Source: Aphanomyces cochlioides (lineage: Eukaryota; Oomycota; Saprolegniomycetes; Saprolegniales; Verrucalvaceae). From it: a stretch of 64,000 nt of DNA. The DNA is taken from the NCBI GenBank assembly GCA_019828595.1, contig JAHQRK010000013.1, forward strand, positions 1,891,501 to 1,955,500. Direction: 5' to 3'. Of the stretch, positions 49,146 to 60,108 are shown in pieces. How positions within the stretch are numbered: position 1 is the stretch's first letter; every line of letters starts with the position of its first letter. The position numbers were made by a program, and so were the translations under genes. The notes below the pieces were generated by a model, which saw only the letters and a program-made list of their open reading frames with translations, did no database searches and was not told the DNA's origin.

Positions 49146-49947
49146 ATGAACACTGCATCCAAGAAGACGACTACCAAGACCACAACCATCGCCAAGACCG
49201 CATCGACCTGTCAAGGATCATCAAGCCAGGATGAAGACGAAACGGCAGCCGAGGACGACTCTGAAGCCCGCATGAATGTGGAAGTGAAGAAGGAACGCAA
49301 AACCTGCTTTGCGTTCAGTGAGGAAGACGACATCAAAGTCCTCCAAGAAGTTCTTAGCGACGACGGAATATTCAAGATGGACTCGAAGGAATCCCAACAG
49401 TGGCGTGGCATTGCAATTCGACTTGTTCAACAAGGCATGGACGTCACTGCACATTCCTTGCGTCGCCGAGTGAAAGTGATTCATGATGCTTTCTTGCTGA
49501 AAGAGAAGCAGTCTAAGTCGGCATCAGGTATGTATCGACTGCGTCAAACGCACACGAGAAACGATTTTGGAAGACTTTGACGAGAAAACGCAGCTCCTGG
49601 TCGAGTACGACGAGCTGATGGAAGAGCGTGTGCGCAATCGTATCGACCAGAAGACAATCAAAGTTCACATCAACAAGGCGAATGATGAAGGCGGACGCGC
49701 AATTCGTGATGCTGCCATGGCCACCGTCGATCGCGCCAAGATGGACGACAAGCCCAAGTTCGACATTCATGAGTATCTCTTAGTCCAACAGCGACAGCGA
49801 GCTCTAGAACTTGAATATCAGGCGAGTGCAAAGAAGCAGCGGCTTGAGCTTGAAGCACACCAATTGACTCTTAATGAGCAAACCTTGATTCTTCAGCAGC
49901 AGCAGATGCAGATGATGTCAAAGATCATTGATAAGATGACCAAGTAA
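49146..49947 (+). CDS. Myb/SANT-like transposon partner protein, two exons
   Basis: Exons 49146-49527 and 49574-49947 join across a 46-nt GT..AG intron to give 251 residues. The N-terminus is Lys/Thr-rich, then acidic. Residues 55-115 form a Myb/SANT-like trihelix (FSEEDDIKVLQEVL, SQQWRGIAIRLVQ, TAHSLRRRVKVIHDAF). The second exon encodes a long Gln/Leu/Glu-rich coiled coil (ALELEYQASAKKQRLELEAH). It faces a Harbinger-type transposase, so it is probably its DNA-binding partner. No break is visible. Confidence 0.75.
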
Positions 49948-50097
49948 ATGCGTTGTATTTGACACAAGAGGTTAAATGAAAATAGTTCACTTTATCTTAA
50001 TAAATTCATATCTTTATTTTAACTTTTATATGAAATTTATTATAGTTCATTTATATTAAGTTAATAATGGTATTTTGGATAAAATGAATTAAGCAGT

Positions 50098-51126
50098 TTA
50101 ACCAAGGTAATTTTCAAGAGATGGCGGATCGAGTTCGAAGAAGCGACTAGCTTGGTTGCCACATAGCACGCAATTCAGGCAGTTAGTGAAGAGCACACCC
50201 ATGAGATACATCTTGGCTACAGGAGAGAGGAAGACCTTCACTTTCTTTTTGAAGTCTAGGAACGCCCAGTATCGTAGGATATCACCAAAACACCATTCGA
50301 CGGACACACGCACTGAGCTCATCTTTGAGTTGAACTTGACTTGAGCTGGGGACAAGCGCGAGCCCTTGTATGGACCCAATAGCCATTTGCGCAGTGGGTA
50401 GGCGGGATCGCCATAGATAGACATGTCTTCTGGAGCAAAAGCCGTCCACTTGTTGCCAATATTGCTTGATCGAAGGAGGATAATGTCGTGCCGGCGACCT
50501 TCAATTGGTCCATGCATAGCCATGATTAGACCATTTGCGAGGGTGACGCTTTGAAACTTCAGCGAATGCACTCGCTTGTGACCGTTATACGCTTGACGCT
50601 GAAACCGTGTGGGGCGACAAATTGGACGGACAGTACTGTCGATAAATGCACCACATGTAGTATTTACACCTGACTTCTTAGCGATAGCTTTCATTGAGGC
50701 TACACCGCATAAACGAAGCATGTCAGCTTCAAACTCTAACTTTTGACTGTACTTTGAAAATATAGCATTGACGACGTGTAGAAAGAGTTTACACAGCGTG
50801 GGAACACTGCGTCCAAACATCATAGCAATATCAATCCAGCGATTGGGGTAGCTCAAACGTCGTAGTACTATCAAAAGACCTTCGTGAGCCTGCACTTTGG
50901 TCCTGTCATGAGTGATAAACACCTCAGGTAAACGCATGCACACAAGTAGTCTCTCTATTTCCGACTTGGAAAAACGGAACAATGCAATGCTAGTCTGCTC
51001 ACACACTGAATCTAGATGAAAGCGCTCATGAGGGATCATGAGTCTCTCACGGATGCTGCGATCGAGAAGTAAGTAAGTGAGATCGTCATCTCCCGCAGCG
51101 AGAAGTACCAGCAAATGCAACTTCAT
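50098..51126 (-). CDS. ISL2EU-like DDE_Tnp_4 transposase
   Basis: 342 residues from the first ATG at 51126. The catalytic domain has CGAFIDSTVRPICRPTRFQR (Asp) with YNGHKRVHSLKFQSV, MSIYGDPAYPLRKW (Asp) and SSVRVSVEWCFGDIL (Glu). The NGHKRVH..KFQ block is the hallmark of the ISL2EU-like branch of PIF/Harbinger transposases. The expected first Gly of IDG is Ser (IDST). The frame is intact and probably expressed convergently with the Myb-like gene. It would cut and insert elements with 2-3-bp duplications. Confidence 0.85.
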   Translation of the reverse strand: MKLHLLVLLAAGDDDLTYLLLDRSIRERLMIPHERFHLDSVCEQTSIALFRFSKSEIERLLVCMRLPEVFITHDRTKVQAHEGLLIVLRRLSYPNRWIDIAMMFGRSVPTLCKLFLHVVNAIFSKYSQKLEFEADMLRLCGVASMKAIAKKSGVNTTCGAFIDSTVRPICRPTRFQRQAYNGHKRVHSLKFQSVTLANGLIMAMHGPIEGRRHDIILLRSSNIGNKWTAFAPEDMSIYGDPAYPLRKWLLGPYKGSRLSPAQVKFNSKMSSVRVSVEWCFGDILRYWAFLDFKKKVKVFLSPVAKMYLMGVLFTNCLNCVLCGNQASRFFELDPPSLENYLG

Positions 51127-51270
51127 TCCACACACAAAATACAAATGTGAGGTGAACCAGTGCAGTCTGAACCCTCGCAACCAATTATATTTTTAGATGA
51201 CCGACTTTATAATTCTTTTTGATTTGCGAAATGAAATAAAGCAAGGATATACTATAGGTTTTGACTATAA

Positions 51271-52444
51271 GAGCGCGTTCGGTGGTCAACGAAATATTGT
51301 GATATTTCATATCATGAAATTGCTATATTTGATTCAAGCAAAATATCATTATTTCACAGATATCGTTTTATATCAAGGGCGTTCAGTTTGCATTCATATT
51401 TCATGTTTTCATCTGTGTCCGGTTCATACGCTCGCTAACCAGTTACTACTACCTCCGTCCAGAAATATTTGCTACAACATCACTCTTTTCTTAAAATGAA
51501 TGTATGTCAGTCCAAATTTCACATTCTAAAACATCCTATGGACCTAAAAATAGGGTTTGTTTAGAGTTATTTATGGGCGTAAAGAGCGTGCCTTGAATTT
51601 GAATAGCTGAGGAGTAATCCTTGAAGAAAGCCAAGAACGTTGATCAATTTTGCTCTGTACAAAATTATTAATTGATAGAATAAATACTTTGTGTTTAAAT
51701 AGAATATGTATTATCAGAGGTTTACGTGTAATGTAGTGGTAAAGTAATATTACACGAAACTTTATAGTTTTATAATTACTTTACCAAAATGTGTTTGTAG
51801 CAAATATTTCTGGACGGAGGTAGTACAATTGTGTGGTTTCAACAGCATCACTTCAGTACTGGAACATCATGCAAAAGACTGGCAGTGGTAGAGCAAAATG
51901 TGCTTGTCTTCTTGCTTCTCGGTGGACCTCTCACGCAGATCCACCCTTCCTTGAGACTCGAGTGCCATTCAGGCCCGACCACAAAGCACCTTCAACGATA
52001 TTCCAATATAAATATACAGGGTCAGAGGTGAATATTTTTTTCACGATATTATTGTCGTTTTTGTCCAAAACTGGAAATTTGAGATGTTTTGAAAATGTTT
52101 CAACTAATTGACGCATACACTATTTAAAGTTTACGCAAACATTTTCAAACATTGACCTCGATCATGACCATTAAATAGTGTAATTTCAAACGTTTGAAAT
52201 ATTTGAAAACATGTTCGAAACATTCAATTTCTTTTCACTTGAAATTTGTATGCGTCAATTGTTGCGTCAATTTGCTTGCGTCAAAATTTATTCCGCACGA
52301 CTCCAGTTTTTTATTAAAACCACAATATTATGATATTTTTCTGAGAGTTCATGATATAACGATGACAACCGAACGCTGTATACGAAACCCAATATCATGA
52401 TATTTTAAAAATATCATATTATTTTGTGGCCACCGAACGCGCTC
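51271..52444. mobile_element. TAA-type MITE with nested insertions
   Basis: GAGCGCGTTCGGTGG (51271) and CCACCGAACGCGCTC (ending 52444), flanked by TAA (51268-51270, 52445-52447). Inside are a Stowaway-like MITE (51449-51823) and the left arm of the Rep-less inverted-repeat element. A second internal match to the TIR (CAACCGAACGC near 52370) suggests two overlapping copies. Confidence 0.65.
51449..51823. mobile_element. Stowaway-like MITE, 375 bp
   Basis: CTACCTCCGTCCAGAAATAT and its inverse ATATTTCTGGACGGAGGTAG, with TA on both sides (51447-51448, 51824-51825). The interior has an 11-bp inverted repeat (GGTAAAGTAAT..ATTACTTTACC). Confidence 0.9.
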
Positions 52445-52754
52445 TAAATATAATTCAATTTACCCATTTTGCGAAAACTCTCTATTGAGAAATAAATATA
52501 TTCATAGCCCAGAGTCGCCGAAATCAATATATTTTCACAAAATATTGTGGTTTTAATAAAAAAACTGGAGTCGTGCGGAATAAATTTTGACGCAAGCAAA
52601 TTGACGCATACAAATTTCAAGTGAAAAGAAATCGAATGTTTCGAACATGTTTTCAAACATTTAAAACGTTTGAAATTACACTATTTAATGGTCACGATAG
52701 AGGTCAATGTTTGAAATTGTTTGCGTAAACTTTAAATAGTGTTTGCGTCAATTA
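52105..52754. mobile_element. Rep-less relative of the CRESS-Rep inverted-repeat element
   Basis: Long inverted arms: TAATTGACGC at 52105, then CGATCATGACCATTAAATAG at 52159, through to CACGACTCCAGTTTTTTATT and ACCACAATATT; the inverse is read from 52754. The 52159-52310 arm is nearly identical to the arm at 39631-39785. The centre has no Rep sequence. It shows that the arms form a repeat family that exists without the gene. Confidence 0.8.
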
Positions 52755-53780
52755 ATTGTATTGTACTGGGAATTTGTCGGACGAGGTTTCGATTGATACG
52801 TTGGTGAGGTGATTGGTTAATATTATAAATAAATTTGAATGTCATGATCGCCTTGGACATTTCTGAGGTTTATGTTATTCATGGAGTTCATGTGAGCCAA
52901 ATATCAGGCAGCGACATGCATCACAGCCACTATTTTCAAATAGTGAGTATTTTGACGTGTTTTACATCCCGTCAGAGTAGTAAATTGAAGCCATATTGAA
53001 TTAGAGAGAGACTTTAAGTGTATGTGTTGAATAGCATGTTGTCCTACAATTCCAGCGCAAAAGGGAACTTTGAGATGTTGCGCTCGATTAAACATGAAAT
53101 ATTATTATTCAGTTGCAAGCTAGAGTACTTGAGTTTGTCTGCAAACGTAATGCAGTTTGATCAACAAGGTTGAGATTCTAAAATGGTAAAATGACTCCTT
53201 GTCTGGGAGGATAACGAACATTTTAAAGGAATGTAGAGGTACTAATGCATGTCAATCCTACATACAATGTATTCAGATAAACCCCACTCGTTTATTTGTG
53301 ATTCAATAGTTCCGAAGATATTTGGACAGCAATTCAACCTACACAAGTACTGGTACTTGAAAGCTTATTTCAATTCATTTAAATTAGATAAATATTCATG
53401 TTGATAACTATCAACTACGAGACGTTTAGAGTCATCGTAATAGCTGCATGGGGCTTGTAATTTTCACCTTGAAATTGTGGAGCATGAAATCCCTTTTTGA
53501 TGGTAACGACTGCCTGTAGAATTTATATTAACTACCAATCAAATAGCACCGATTATCTTTCCGACAATTTCATGTGTAATATCTCTATGACTTGAGATTT
53601 GTATACCCATCACAAAAATATTATCGGAAAAGGGTCGACTATTTTCCGACGATTCCGATATTTCGTCATATTTTATCTTGTGAATGAAACATTTTCAAAC
53701 AAATCAAATTTCCAGTTTTGGCCCCAAACGACAATATTTAAATATATTTTTTGAGAATATATTTTTCGGAGGCACAGGAG
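52755..53780. other. Intergenic, no gene seen
   Basis: AT-rich and without supported frames. Nothing recognised. Confidence 0.5.
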
Positions 53781-55559
53781 GGGTTCCCGAAATAACTCAA
53801 ATGATTCATCGCAGACGTCTTGTCTGTTCTGCACGAAACCATCGACATCGGCAAAACACACATCCTTTGTCTCACTTGAAAGTTGTACCCACGGGCGTGG
53901 TCGTTGGATAAACTTTGTCAAATTCACCGGAACCACTAAGACCAGTCATTGCTCCCCCCCGTTGAAAACAGGTAGACCCCTTACTAGGGGAATAAAGTTG
54001 GTACCAATCGATGACCCTTGTTCAATTTTAATAAGGGATGTTTCTATGGCATCTGCACTCTATATGATGATGATAGAGTAGTTAGTCTCTTCAGGAGCTA
54101 GCTGTCTCATTGATCATTTGTTGCTGGACGACAGCAACACGCACGGCATTCTTAATGCGCTGTTGGATTGACAAGACGTCTTGGGGGCGCAAAGCTTCAG
54201 AGCCGCGGTGCACAAGGCATTCTTGAGCCCAAGAGCCAAGCGGATCTTTATCATCTCCAGCTTTATTCAGAGATCTGGACCGCTTTCTTCGCTTCGAGAC
54301 AAATGACGGTACGCCGGTCAAGAGTTCCTTGATCCGTTCTTCAGGATCGGTCATCGAATCGATTTTGTTGTCCTTGTATGGGTTGAAAATGTATCCGCCG
54401 TTGATGTGGAGGGCTTCACTCTGATCTGTTTCAAGAGGCATAAACTGCGCCAAGCCACCTAATGCATAGTTAGGAAGGTTTTTCAAGGCTGATGTTGTCT
54501 ATACCACATAATGTATTTGGATGCTTGGCCATATCATCACCTGTAGCAGCGCCAGAGTTCGCCCAAGGCGAAAAGTAGTACGGCCTTTGGGCTAGCTCGT
54601 ATGCTAGCCAAAACAATTCTTTGTCGCCATATGAAAAGCCAATTCGATTGCGGTCATGCTCGAGGAGATGCCACAGGACATCAATGGCGATAGGAGCTTT
54701 GGATTTTTTGACGACGACGATCGAAGAGTCTTGTTCATGAGCCGTATCACCAGCCCAAGCGAGAGATGACAGTAAATGCTGCGAGAGGTTCTTTTTCAGT
54801 CCATAATGCGCGTAGTCGAATGTCTCGACCAGTGCATGGAGATTGGGTCTATCAACGAAGTTGGGGCTCAGCAACAAAGAGAACACTGAATACTGGTTTT
54901 CGTAGACGTTGTTCAGGTATTCCTTCTTGAGAATCTCCCGATCATAGAAAAAAATCGTGCCAGTCTCTTGGTACCTATACATCGAAAGTCAAGTCAAGCT
55001 ATGGAAGGACCGACATACCCTGGTACATCGAACAAACGAGATGGATTTTGAAAGACCAAGTCGTCGGCGTCCATGAGGATGACCTCATCGAGTCGAGTAT
55101 GCACAAGAGCCAACGGCTTGAGCCAAAAATTGCGGTAGCCAGCCATTTGGTCTTCGCGGAGTTTGCCCAATGCGACCATTTCGCGGCAACCGTCGACGAT
55201 CTCAATATTCGAGTCGTAGTCACGGAGCAGCCGTTGCGAGACATTCGACAATTCACCATCGCAGTGATACATCTGAATAAGGTCTTTGTAGCCCAGAGCA
55301 CGTAGTTCTTGCACGAGCGAGACAGTCATGGGGATCATGGCATCGCACAAACAAATGACAATTCCTCGGGTCGATGGCGTCGATCCAATGAGCTTTAGAC
55401 GCGGCACTGGAGAGTCATTCAAAACAGACGACACGTCAGATATAAACATAAACAAGGCCATAGTAATCGCATAGACGGCCAGGAAGAGAAAGAGAACGAC
55501 GATGTAGCGCCGCTGCCACCATGAAGCCGTTGACTCTCCTCGCGCCATCACTGAAAATA
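53781..55559. repeat. Segmental duplication, copy 2
   Basis: Counterpart of 37838-39630, same orientation, 16 kb away. It includes the second mannosyltransferase gene. Its upstream side continues into sequence unlike copy 1. Confidence 0.9.
54091..55548 (-). CDS. MNN1-like alpha-mannosyltransferase, three exons (copy 2)
   Basis: Exons 55019-55548, 54505-54974 and 54091-54458 give 455 residues, with intron positions and lengths identical to copy 1. TM anchor, MYHCDGELS and LMDADDLVF are preserved. Differences are a few substitutions and the C-terminus (MINETASS against MIKARELDS). Unlike copy 1 the upstream side is not interrupted by the Rep element, so this may be the copy that keeps its own promoter. 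An in-frame extension upstream to 55644 exists but is not shared with copy 1. Confidence 0.85.
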
Positions 55560-55639
55560 GTGGGTGTGAGATATTGACAACCTGTGGTAACCTATACAGA
55601 GTCCTCTGGAAGCACCGAGAACAAGCAAAGCTGTTGAAA

Positions 55640-56078
55640 AACAAAGAGTGTGTATTATCATGTAGTTAGCAAAGCAAGGTCTATTCCAATACAATTTCAT
55701 CCATATCCATATCATCATTCAAAGGTTGCAATGTGACTCTTCGGCACGACTGTTCACTCCCACTCAGAAATCCATCAATTTTGATCGGAATTTCTGAAAT
55801 TTTATTCGACCAAAAGGCTTCGTGAAATGGTCTGCTATCATGTCATTTGTATCCACATTCGCAATAGTGATAGTCTTTCTCTTCTTCACCTATTCGCGAA
55901 TCGTGTTTCGAGCGTTGAGTAATTTCCTCATTTTCTGCAAAGCAGATAGCACCATGGTTGGTTGTCTTCGTATAGAATAATCTTCTCATCAAATCCTAGC
56001 TCACACATAATGTTTTTGAGCCCAATGCACTCCTGATCTGCATAAACAATACTAGTAGCTACATGTACATTATGTAAA
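55640..56078 (-). pseudogene. 3' end of the Copia RNase H, separated from its polyprotein
   Basis: On the minus strand QECIGLKNIMCELGFDEKI and ILYEDNQPWCYLLC match the Copia RNase H block (E..G..I..EDNQ). Later DTNDMIADHFTKPFG-like sequence, with stops and shifts, corresponds to the usual ADIFTKPL end. It is the continuation of the polyprotein that stops at about 60109; roughly 4 kb of nested elements lie between. Confidence 0.75.
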
Positions 56079-56643
56079 GTTCCAATTTAAGGTCGTGTTT
56101 TTGAGGAGCCGCCGCAGAACCGCGGTATCTCAGGATCCAAGAGGGCTTTTACGATGCTTGGAAAATGAAACGACATATGAAAACCCGTGGTATCCAATAA
56201 ACAAGAACTTATACTGTTTTAGGAGGTCATTATGAAAGAAAGATGTTGTCAAAGTCAATCCAGCAAAAAATAAGGCGTTCCAATTTAAGGTCGTGTTTTT
56301 AAACTTGCTTTCAATATACTTGCCATACATGGAGAAAGAGGTTAGGGTATAAGTTTATGACAAGAAAAATAACAAATTTATAAGGATATAATCTTTCAAA
56401 GGATCATGTGGAACCATTCTTCATTTCAGTACATAAAGCATCTACTCTGTTTTGTTGTTGCTCAAGAAGGAACTTCACGCAACAAAGATAGTTTCGACTA
56501 CTTCTATCATGAGCCATCTAATGAGACCCTGTGTACTAGTACTGTTCATGCAATGAGCTGATGACCGAAATTCATCGAAAGTACTAATATTACGTAATCA
56601 TTTCCTTGTATTTTGTTCCACTCGGACAGTGGATAATTCCTTA
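56079..56643. repeat. Inverted-repeat relic with TTCCAATTTAAGGT ends
   Basis: TTCCAATTTAAGGTCGTGTT occurs at about 56082 and again at about 56281, and its inverse (AACACTACCTTAAATTGGAA) at about 59799-59818. This marks an older element into which the Harbinger at 56644 inserted. Confidence 0.6.
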
Positions 56644-56822
56644 GGCCGTGTTCGGATTGAAGTGCATTACCATGATTTTGTTTGATTCAGATGGATTTTG
56701 AAGGGGTTAGGTCGGAGAATCCACTTTTCTCCGAACACGATTCGAAATCAATCAAATCATGAGTCAGGCTCACTTATAATACATGTATGCGTTGTCAAAG
56801 TCTCAAACTTCACCACTCGTTC

Positions 56823-57808
56823 ATGGATCAAGATGAAGACATCATACTGCTGGCTGTGTCGCTGGCATCCACAGCCGTCTCAACATACATTGAAGATGAT
56901 GACGATGAACAAACGAGACAGGGGGAACGTATTATACGTCCACTGTTGTCATATGTAGCTTACTTGGATCTCCAACGTGAGCCATTGCCAGATAGCGGCT
57001 CTCGAATCATGTATGACATCTTTCGAATGGGAACGCTGGAGCTTGACCAGCTTATTTCAATGTGTGAGAAACACATTAGCCACCACTTATCACCAAAGAC
57101 AGTGGTGTGTGTGGCATTACACTGGTTAGCCACAGGAGCAAGTGCAAGAGCCCAAGAACAATTTTTTCTCGGTCAAGCTTATTCTACCATACATTCGTAT
57201 CGTCATATTGGTGTGAACGCTATAATACAAGCGCTCGTCGAAGATGGTTTCTATGGTGCAAAATTGAACGATCAAGCCAGAATTCAAGCGTCACAAAGAG
57301 CAGCTCGCTCTGAGTTCCATTTCTAAAGGTTTAGACAGAATTGTCCACCGTCGTTTGAGTACTCCAAACGCCTGCTCAACGATTATTCTTGTCTTCGAAT
57401 GTTCGATAATTGAAAATTTCCTTTGGGTTCTGTGGTCGACCAGTACTCTTTTGATACAACGAGCGGTATGTGCGTGCCATCAATGACACCAATACAGCCA
57501 CGTAATGCAGGTTCGATCGATGCAAATTGCAAACTGCTGGATGACCATGCTGATGTAAAGTAATTCACACTTGCTGCGCGCTACATAACTATCTTGTAGC
57601 TTGTCGAGTTCAATCATGATGAATCAACTGACAATATCGTGGAAGAAGATGAAGAAAGTGAAGATAGACAAACAGATTTGGCAACAACTTTATCTCAGCT
57701 ATATGAATTGAGGGACCGTGTCGATCCCGAAGCCTCTCAATAGCGAGTATTAATAGCGTTAGATATGTGGAACGCTTACTTACTGTTTAGAGATGAAGTG
57801 ATGAATTA
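56823..57808 (+). pseudogene. Harbinger transposase with inverted catalytic core
   Basis: Plus strand 56823-57326 is the N-terminal part (MDQDEDIILLAVSLAS, KTVVCVALHWLATGASARAQ, AYSTIHSYRHI). The catalytic block is on the minus strand at about 57330-57590: CIGVIDGTHIPLVVS (first Asp) followed by RIIVEQAFGVLKRRWTIL (Glu), with the second-Asp region deleted. Plus strand then resumes with the acidic C-terminal part (VEEDEESEDRQTDL) and, after an in-frame TAG, ALDMWNAYLLFRDE. The simplest reading is an inversion within the gene, plus a deletion. Confidence 0.8.
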
Positions 57809-58630
57809 GAATGCATTACGTAGTGTTAAATGCAATACACCTATTCTTCCAAAACACTTTCTAGATCATGTTTTGCAGCATACAGCTTGAACAAATTGTT
57901 CAAGCTGCTGGAAATGTCTACTAACGCTTTGAGTCGTACTTCGCGGGAGGTATCGGAGGTGTGGGACCCGGGAGGTCTCGTCAGGTCCGAGACTTATCCG
58001 GATGAAACCCAAGTTATTTTAAGTCCAGAGTGAAAATATCTTGGGTATTGCTCCTTCAGGTCCCACACCACTGATAGGCTAAAATATAACTTACATTTCC
58101 ATCCACTGGAGGCATATCAAGATAAAAGTACACTTCATGACAATAGAATTCATGAACAATCAAGCAATAAGCTATACTAGAGCTGCAAATGGAATTAAAA
58201 CGAGCAAAATCGTAGGAATACAGCTCAAATCTATAACCTAACAACGCAATAGAGCATACATATGCACGCAACCTAGACAGTGTGGCTTTTGTTCTCCCAG
58301 CAAGGGCAAGACCAAAGTCCATCGACAGCGGAAATTAGCCTCCATATGCCATACTATAATAGTATTGAAAAATGAACATGTATTCTGGTTTTATTCATAA
58401 ATTTCGCAGTGTATGGATGCTTGGTTCATGTTGTCATTCCTCTTGAAATGGAAAATATAACCAATGAAATTTCTCCAATTTCATATTTTCTAACCAAGAA
58501 TTATATTCTTTGTACAACCAATCAAATCTTTTCAAATGCTATAAATGAATATTCCTCCCTGGATCTCAAAATATAAGTTTTTGTATAGGACCCAGGTCAA
58601 GACCCACTGTGAATACAGGTACAATATCCA
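57809..58630. other. Non-coding part of the Harbinger element
   Basis: Spacer between the transposase pieces and the Myb-like gene. A small minus frame at 58056-58322 has no recognised domain. Confidence 0.5.
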
Positions 58631-59221
58631 CTAGTTATCAACATCTTCCTTCATAACCTTTCTCTTGATGTTGGCTTTGAGCTGGTGCAAAATTCGTGCT
58701 CTTTTCGCAGCCGCTGTCAAATCACCGAATGATAAATCGTTCGTCTCATTGATTGACTCTGATTGAGCCAATGTGTCAGTCGAGTGTTCGCAAACGGAAA
58801 TTGTCTCTGATAATGGGGTAATATATTCGCCGTTTGCCATGGAATCACCAATTACAGCTGATATGGCGTCCCAGTGAGCAAAAGGTTTGTCTCTAAAGCG
58901 AGACAGTTTGTTGATTTTACTACGCGGTGCATCATGCTCCGCCCACTTGTCGTCGCTAAATCCGTCTCCGTATCCAGACAAGCCAATGAGGTATCCGTAG
59001 TCAATCCAGTCGGCCTTTAGACGGCGCCATTTCGACTGAAGCTGACCGATCGACGAGATACCATGGGATCTGAGGTCACCTAAGACAGCATTCCACCCTC
59101 CCACACGGAGATTCTTACCACCAGAGGCGACATGCTTCGTTGACGCTGTTTGTCTTGTGTACGACTCAATGAGCCGAACCTCCATATCTGGAGTCCACAT
59201 GGCTGACGACTTTCCTTCCAT
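58631..59221 (-). CDS. Harbinger-associated Myb/SANT-like protein
   Basis: 196 residues from the ATG at 59221 (MEGKSSAMWTPDMEVRLIES). The trihelix domain has MWTPDMEVRLIESY, GGWNAVLGDLRSHG, IGQLQSKWRRLKADWIDYGY and an aromatic FAHWDAI. The C-terminus is basic (AAAKRARILHQLKANIKRKV). Such proteins pair with Harbinger transposases for end binding. The frame is intact although the transposase next to it is broken, so the protein could only act in trans with another copy. Confidence 0.78.
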   Translation of the reverse strand: MEGKSSAMWTPDMEVRLIESYTRQTASTKHVASGGKNLRVGGWNAVLGDLRSHGISSIGQLQSKWRRLKADWIDYGYLIGLSGYGDGFSDDKWAEHDAPRSKINKLSRFRDKPFAHWDAISAVIGDSMANGEYITPLSETISVCEHSTDTLAQSESINETNDLSFGDLTAAAKRARILHQLKANIKRKVMKEDVDN

Positions 59222-59442
59222 TGCGTGAAAGATGATGTGCGACTCCAGTCTCATATAAAGTAATACTAATTTATACATTTTTGGAGGTTTGCGTAGTCAG
59301 TTCCAATGTGCTCAAATCGTGTTCGGAGGAGATCGATCCATTCAAATCTTGATTTTGGCATTGAATCACCATTTGAAAAATCACGATTTTGAGAAACCTG
59401 ATTTCTCTTCGAAATCATGGTTTCTTTCCGAACACGGCCTTA

Positions 59443-59692
59443 TATTTTGTTCCAGAGTAGTATTTGCCAGATCAAGAGCAAGTTGGTCAACAATGAGAGG
59501 TAACGTTATGAAACAACGACGCTGCTTCTGTTTACAGACTCCACGTCTCTCATCTCGCAACGCTCTAGTATGCGACACAATAGGAATACGAGTTTCTTCG
59601 GACACGCTCCGTGCCTTTGAGCTGCTCAAAACAGCATTTACTGCCACCTCAAGCTCTGCGTCAGTGTAACGTCGACGCGGACGGCACAACAT
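59443..59692 (-). pseudogene. N-terminal fragment of an HTH transposase
   Basis: Starts MLCRPRRRYTDAELEVAVNA and continues VLSSSKARSVSEETRIPI, a psq-type helix-turn-helix, then LPLIVDQLALDLANTTLEQN. It is cut by the Harbinger insertion at 59442. Probably the transposase of the element whose TTCCAATTTAAGGT ends lie at 56082 and 59818. Family not assigned. Confidence 0.55.
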
Positions 59693-59838
59693 TGCAACTT
59701 ACGAAGTGCGAAGCTGTCCTTTCAAACAAAACATATGCTTGATTATATAAATGGCGTTCAGGTTTTCGCGCTAAAAATAAGCTAATGCTATTGGCTCAAA
59801 AACACTACCTTAAATTGGAATCCGTACCTTAAAATTTA

Positions 59839-60085
59839 GGGCCCGTCTGGCAACCGAAAATATTACAATAAATAGGCCCAAAATGCCATTTTGAGGCCAA
59901 ATTCAATAATTGAGGTCAAAAAATGAACTCGTTTATCTCCAAGAGTTTTGCGCCAAGTCCAATATTTTTGGTTGGGATATATTCAGTGGAGGCTCTCAAA
60001 ATGCCATTTTGAATATGCCATAAATCGTTGATCCCATTTTGGCTGAAAATGGCATATTGATTTTGAAATTTTGCCAGACGCACCC
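59839..60085. mobile_element. TTA-type MITE, uninterrupted copy
   Basis: GGGCCCGTCTGGCAA (59839) and TTTGCCAGACGCACCC (ending 60085), flanked by TTA (59836-59838, 60086-60088). Inverse-oriented homologue of the interrupted copy at 45154-47619; the site of mariner insertion is here a single TA (in CCAATATTTTTGGTTGGG). Confidence 0.9.
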
Positions 60086-60108
60086 TTAAGGTCCGGATTC
60101 CAATTTAA

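Larger units (their letters stand above)
48936..52482. mobile_element. Candidate ISL2EU-like Harbinger element with nested MITEs
   Basis: GAGAGTTTTCGCAAAAT at 48936 and its inverse ending 52482 enclose a Myb/SANT-like gene and a convergent DDE transposase. The left flank is TTA and the right TAT, so the duplication is not exact and the outer limits are tentative. The right third is filled with later insertions (51271-52444 and part of 52105-52754). Confidence 0.5.
56644..59439. mobile_element. Harbinger element with rearranged transposase, 2.8 kb
   Basis: Ends GGCCGTGTTCGGA (56644) and TCCGAACACGGCC (ending 59439), flanked by TTA (56641-56643, 59440-59442). Contains transposase pieces in mixed orientation and a minus-strand Myb/SANT-like gene. 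It lies inside an older inverted-repeat element, itself inside Copia. Confidence 0.88.

Noticed and set aside
51737..51786. TAATATTAC nonamer within an inverted repeat, resembling a geminivirus/circovirus origin
   Set aside because: The nonamer lies at the edge of a stem inside a Stowaway-like MITE and not in a loop; the match is likely coincidental in AT-rich DNA.
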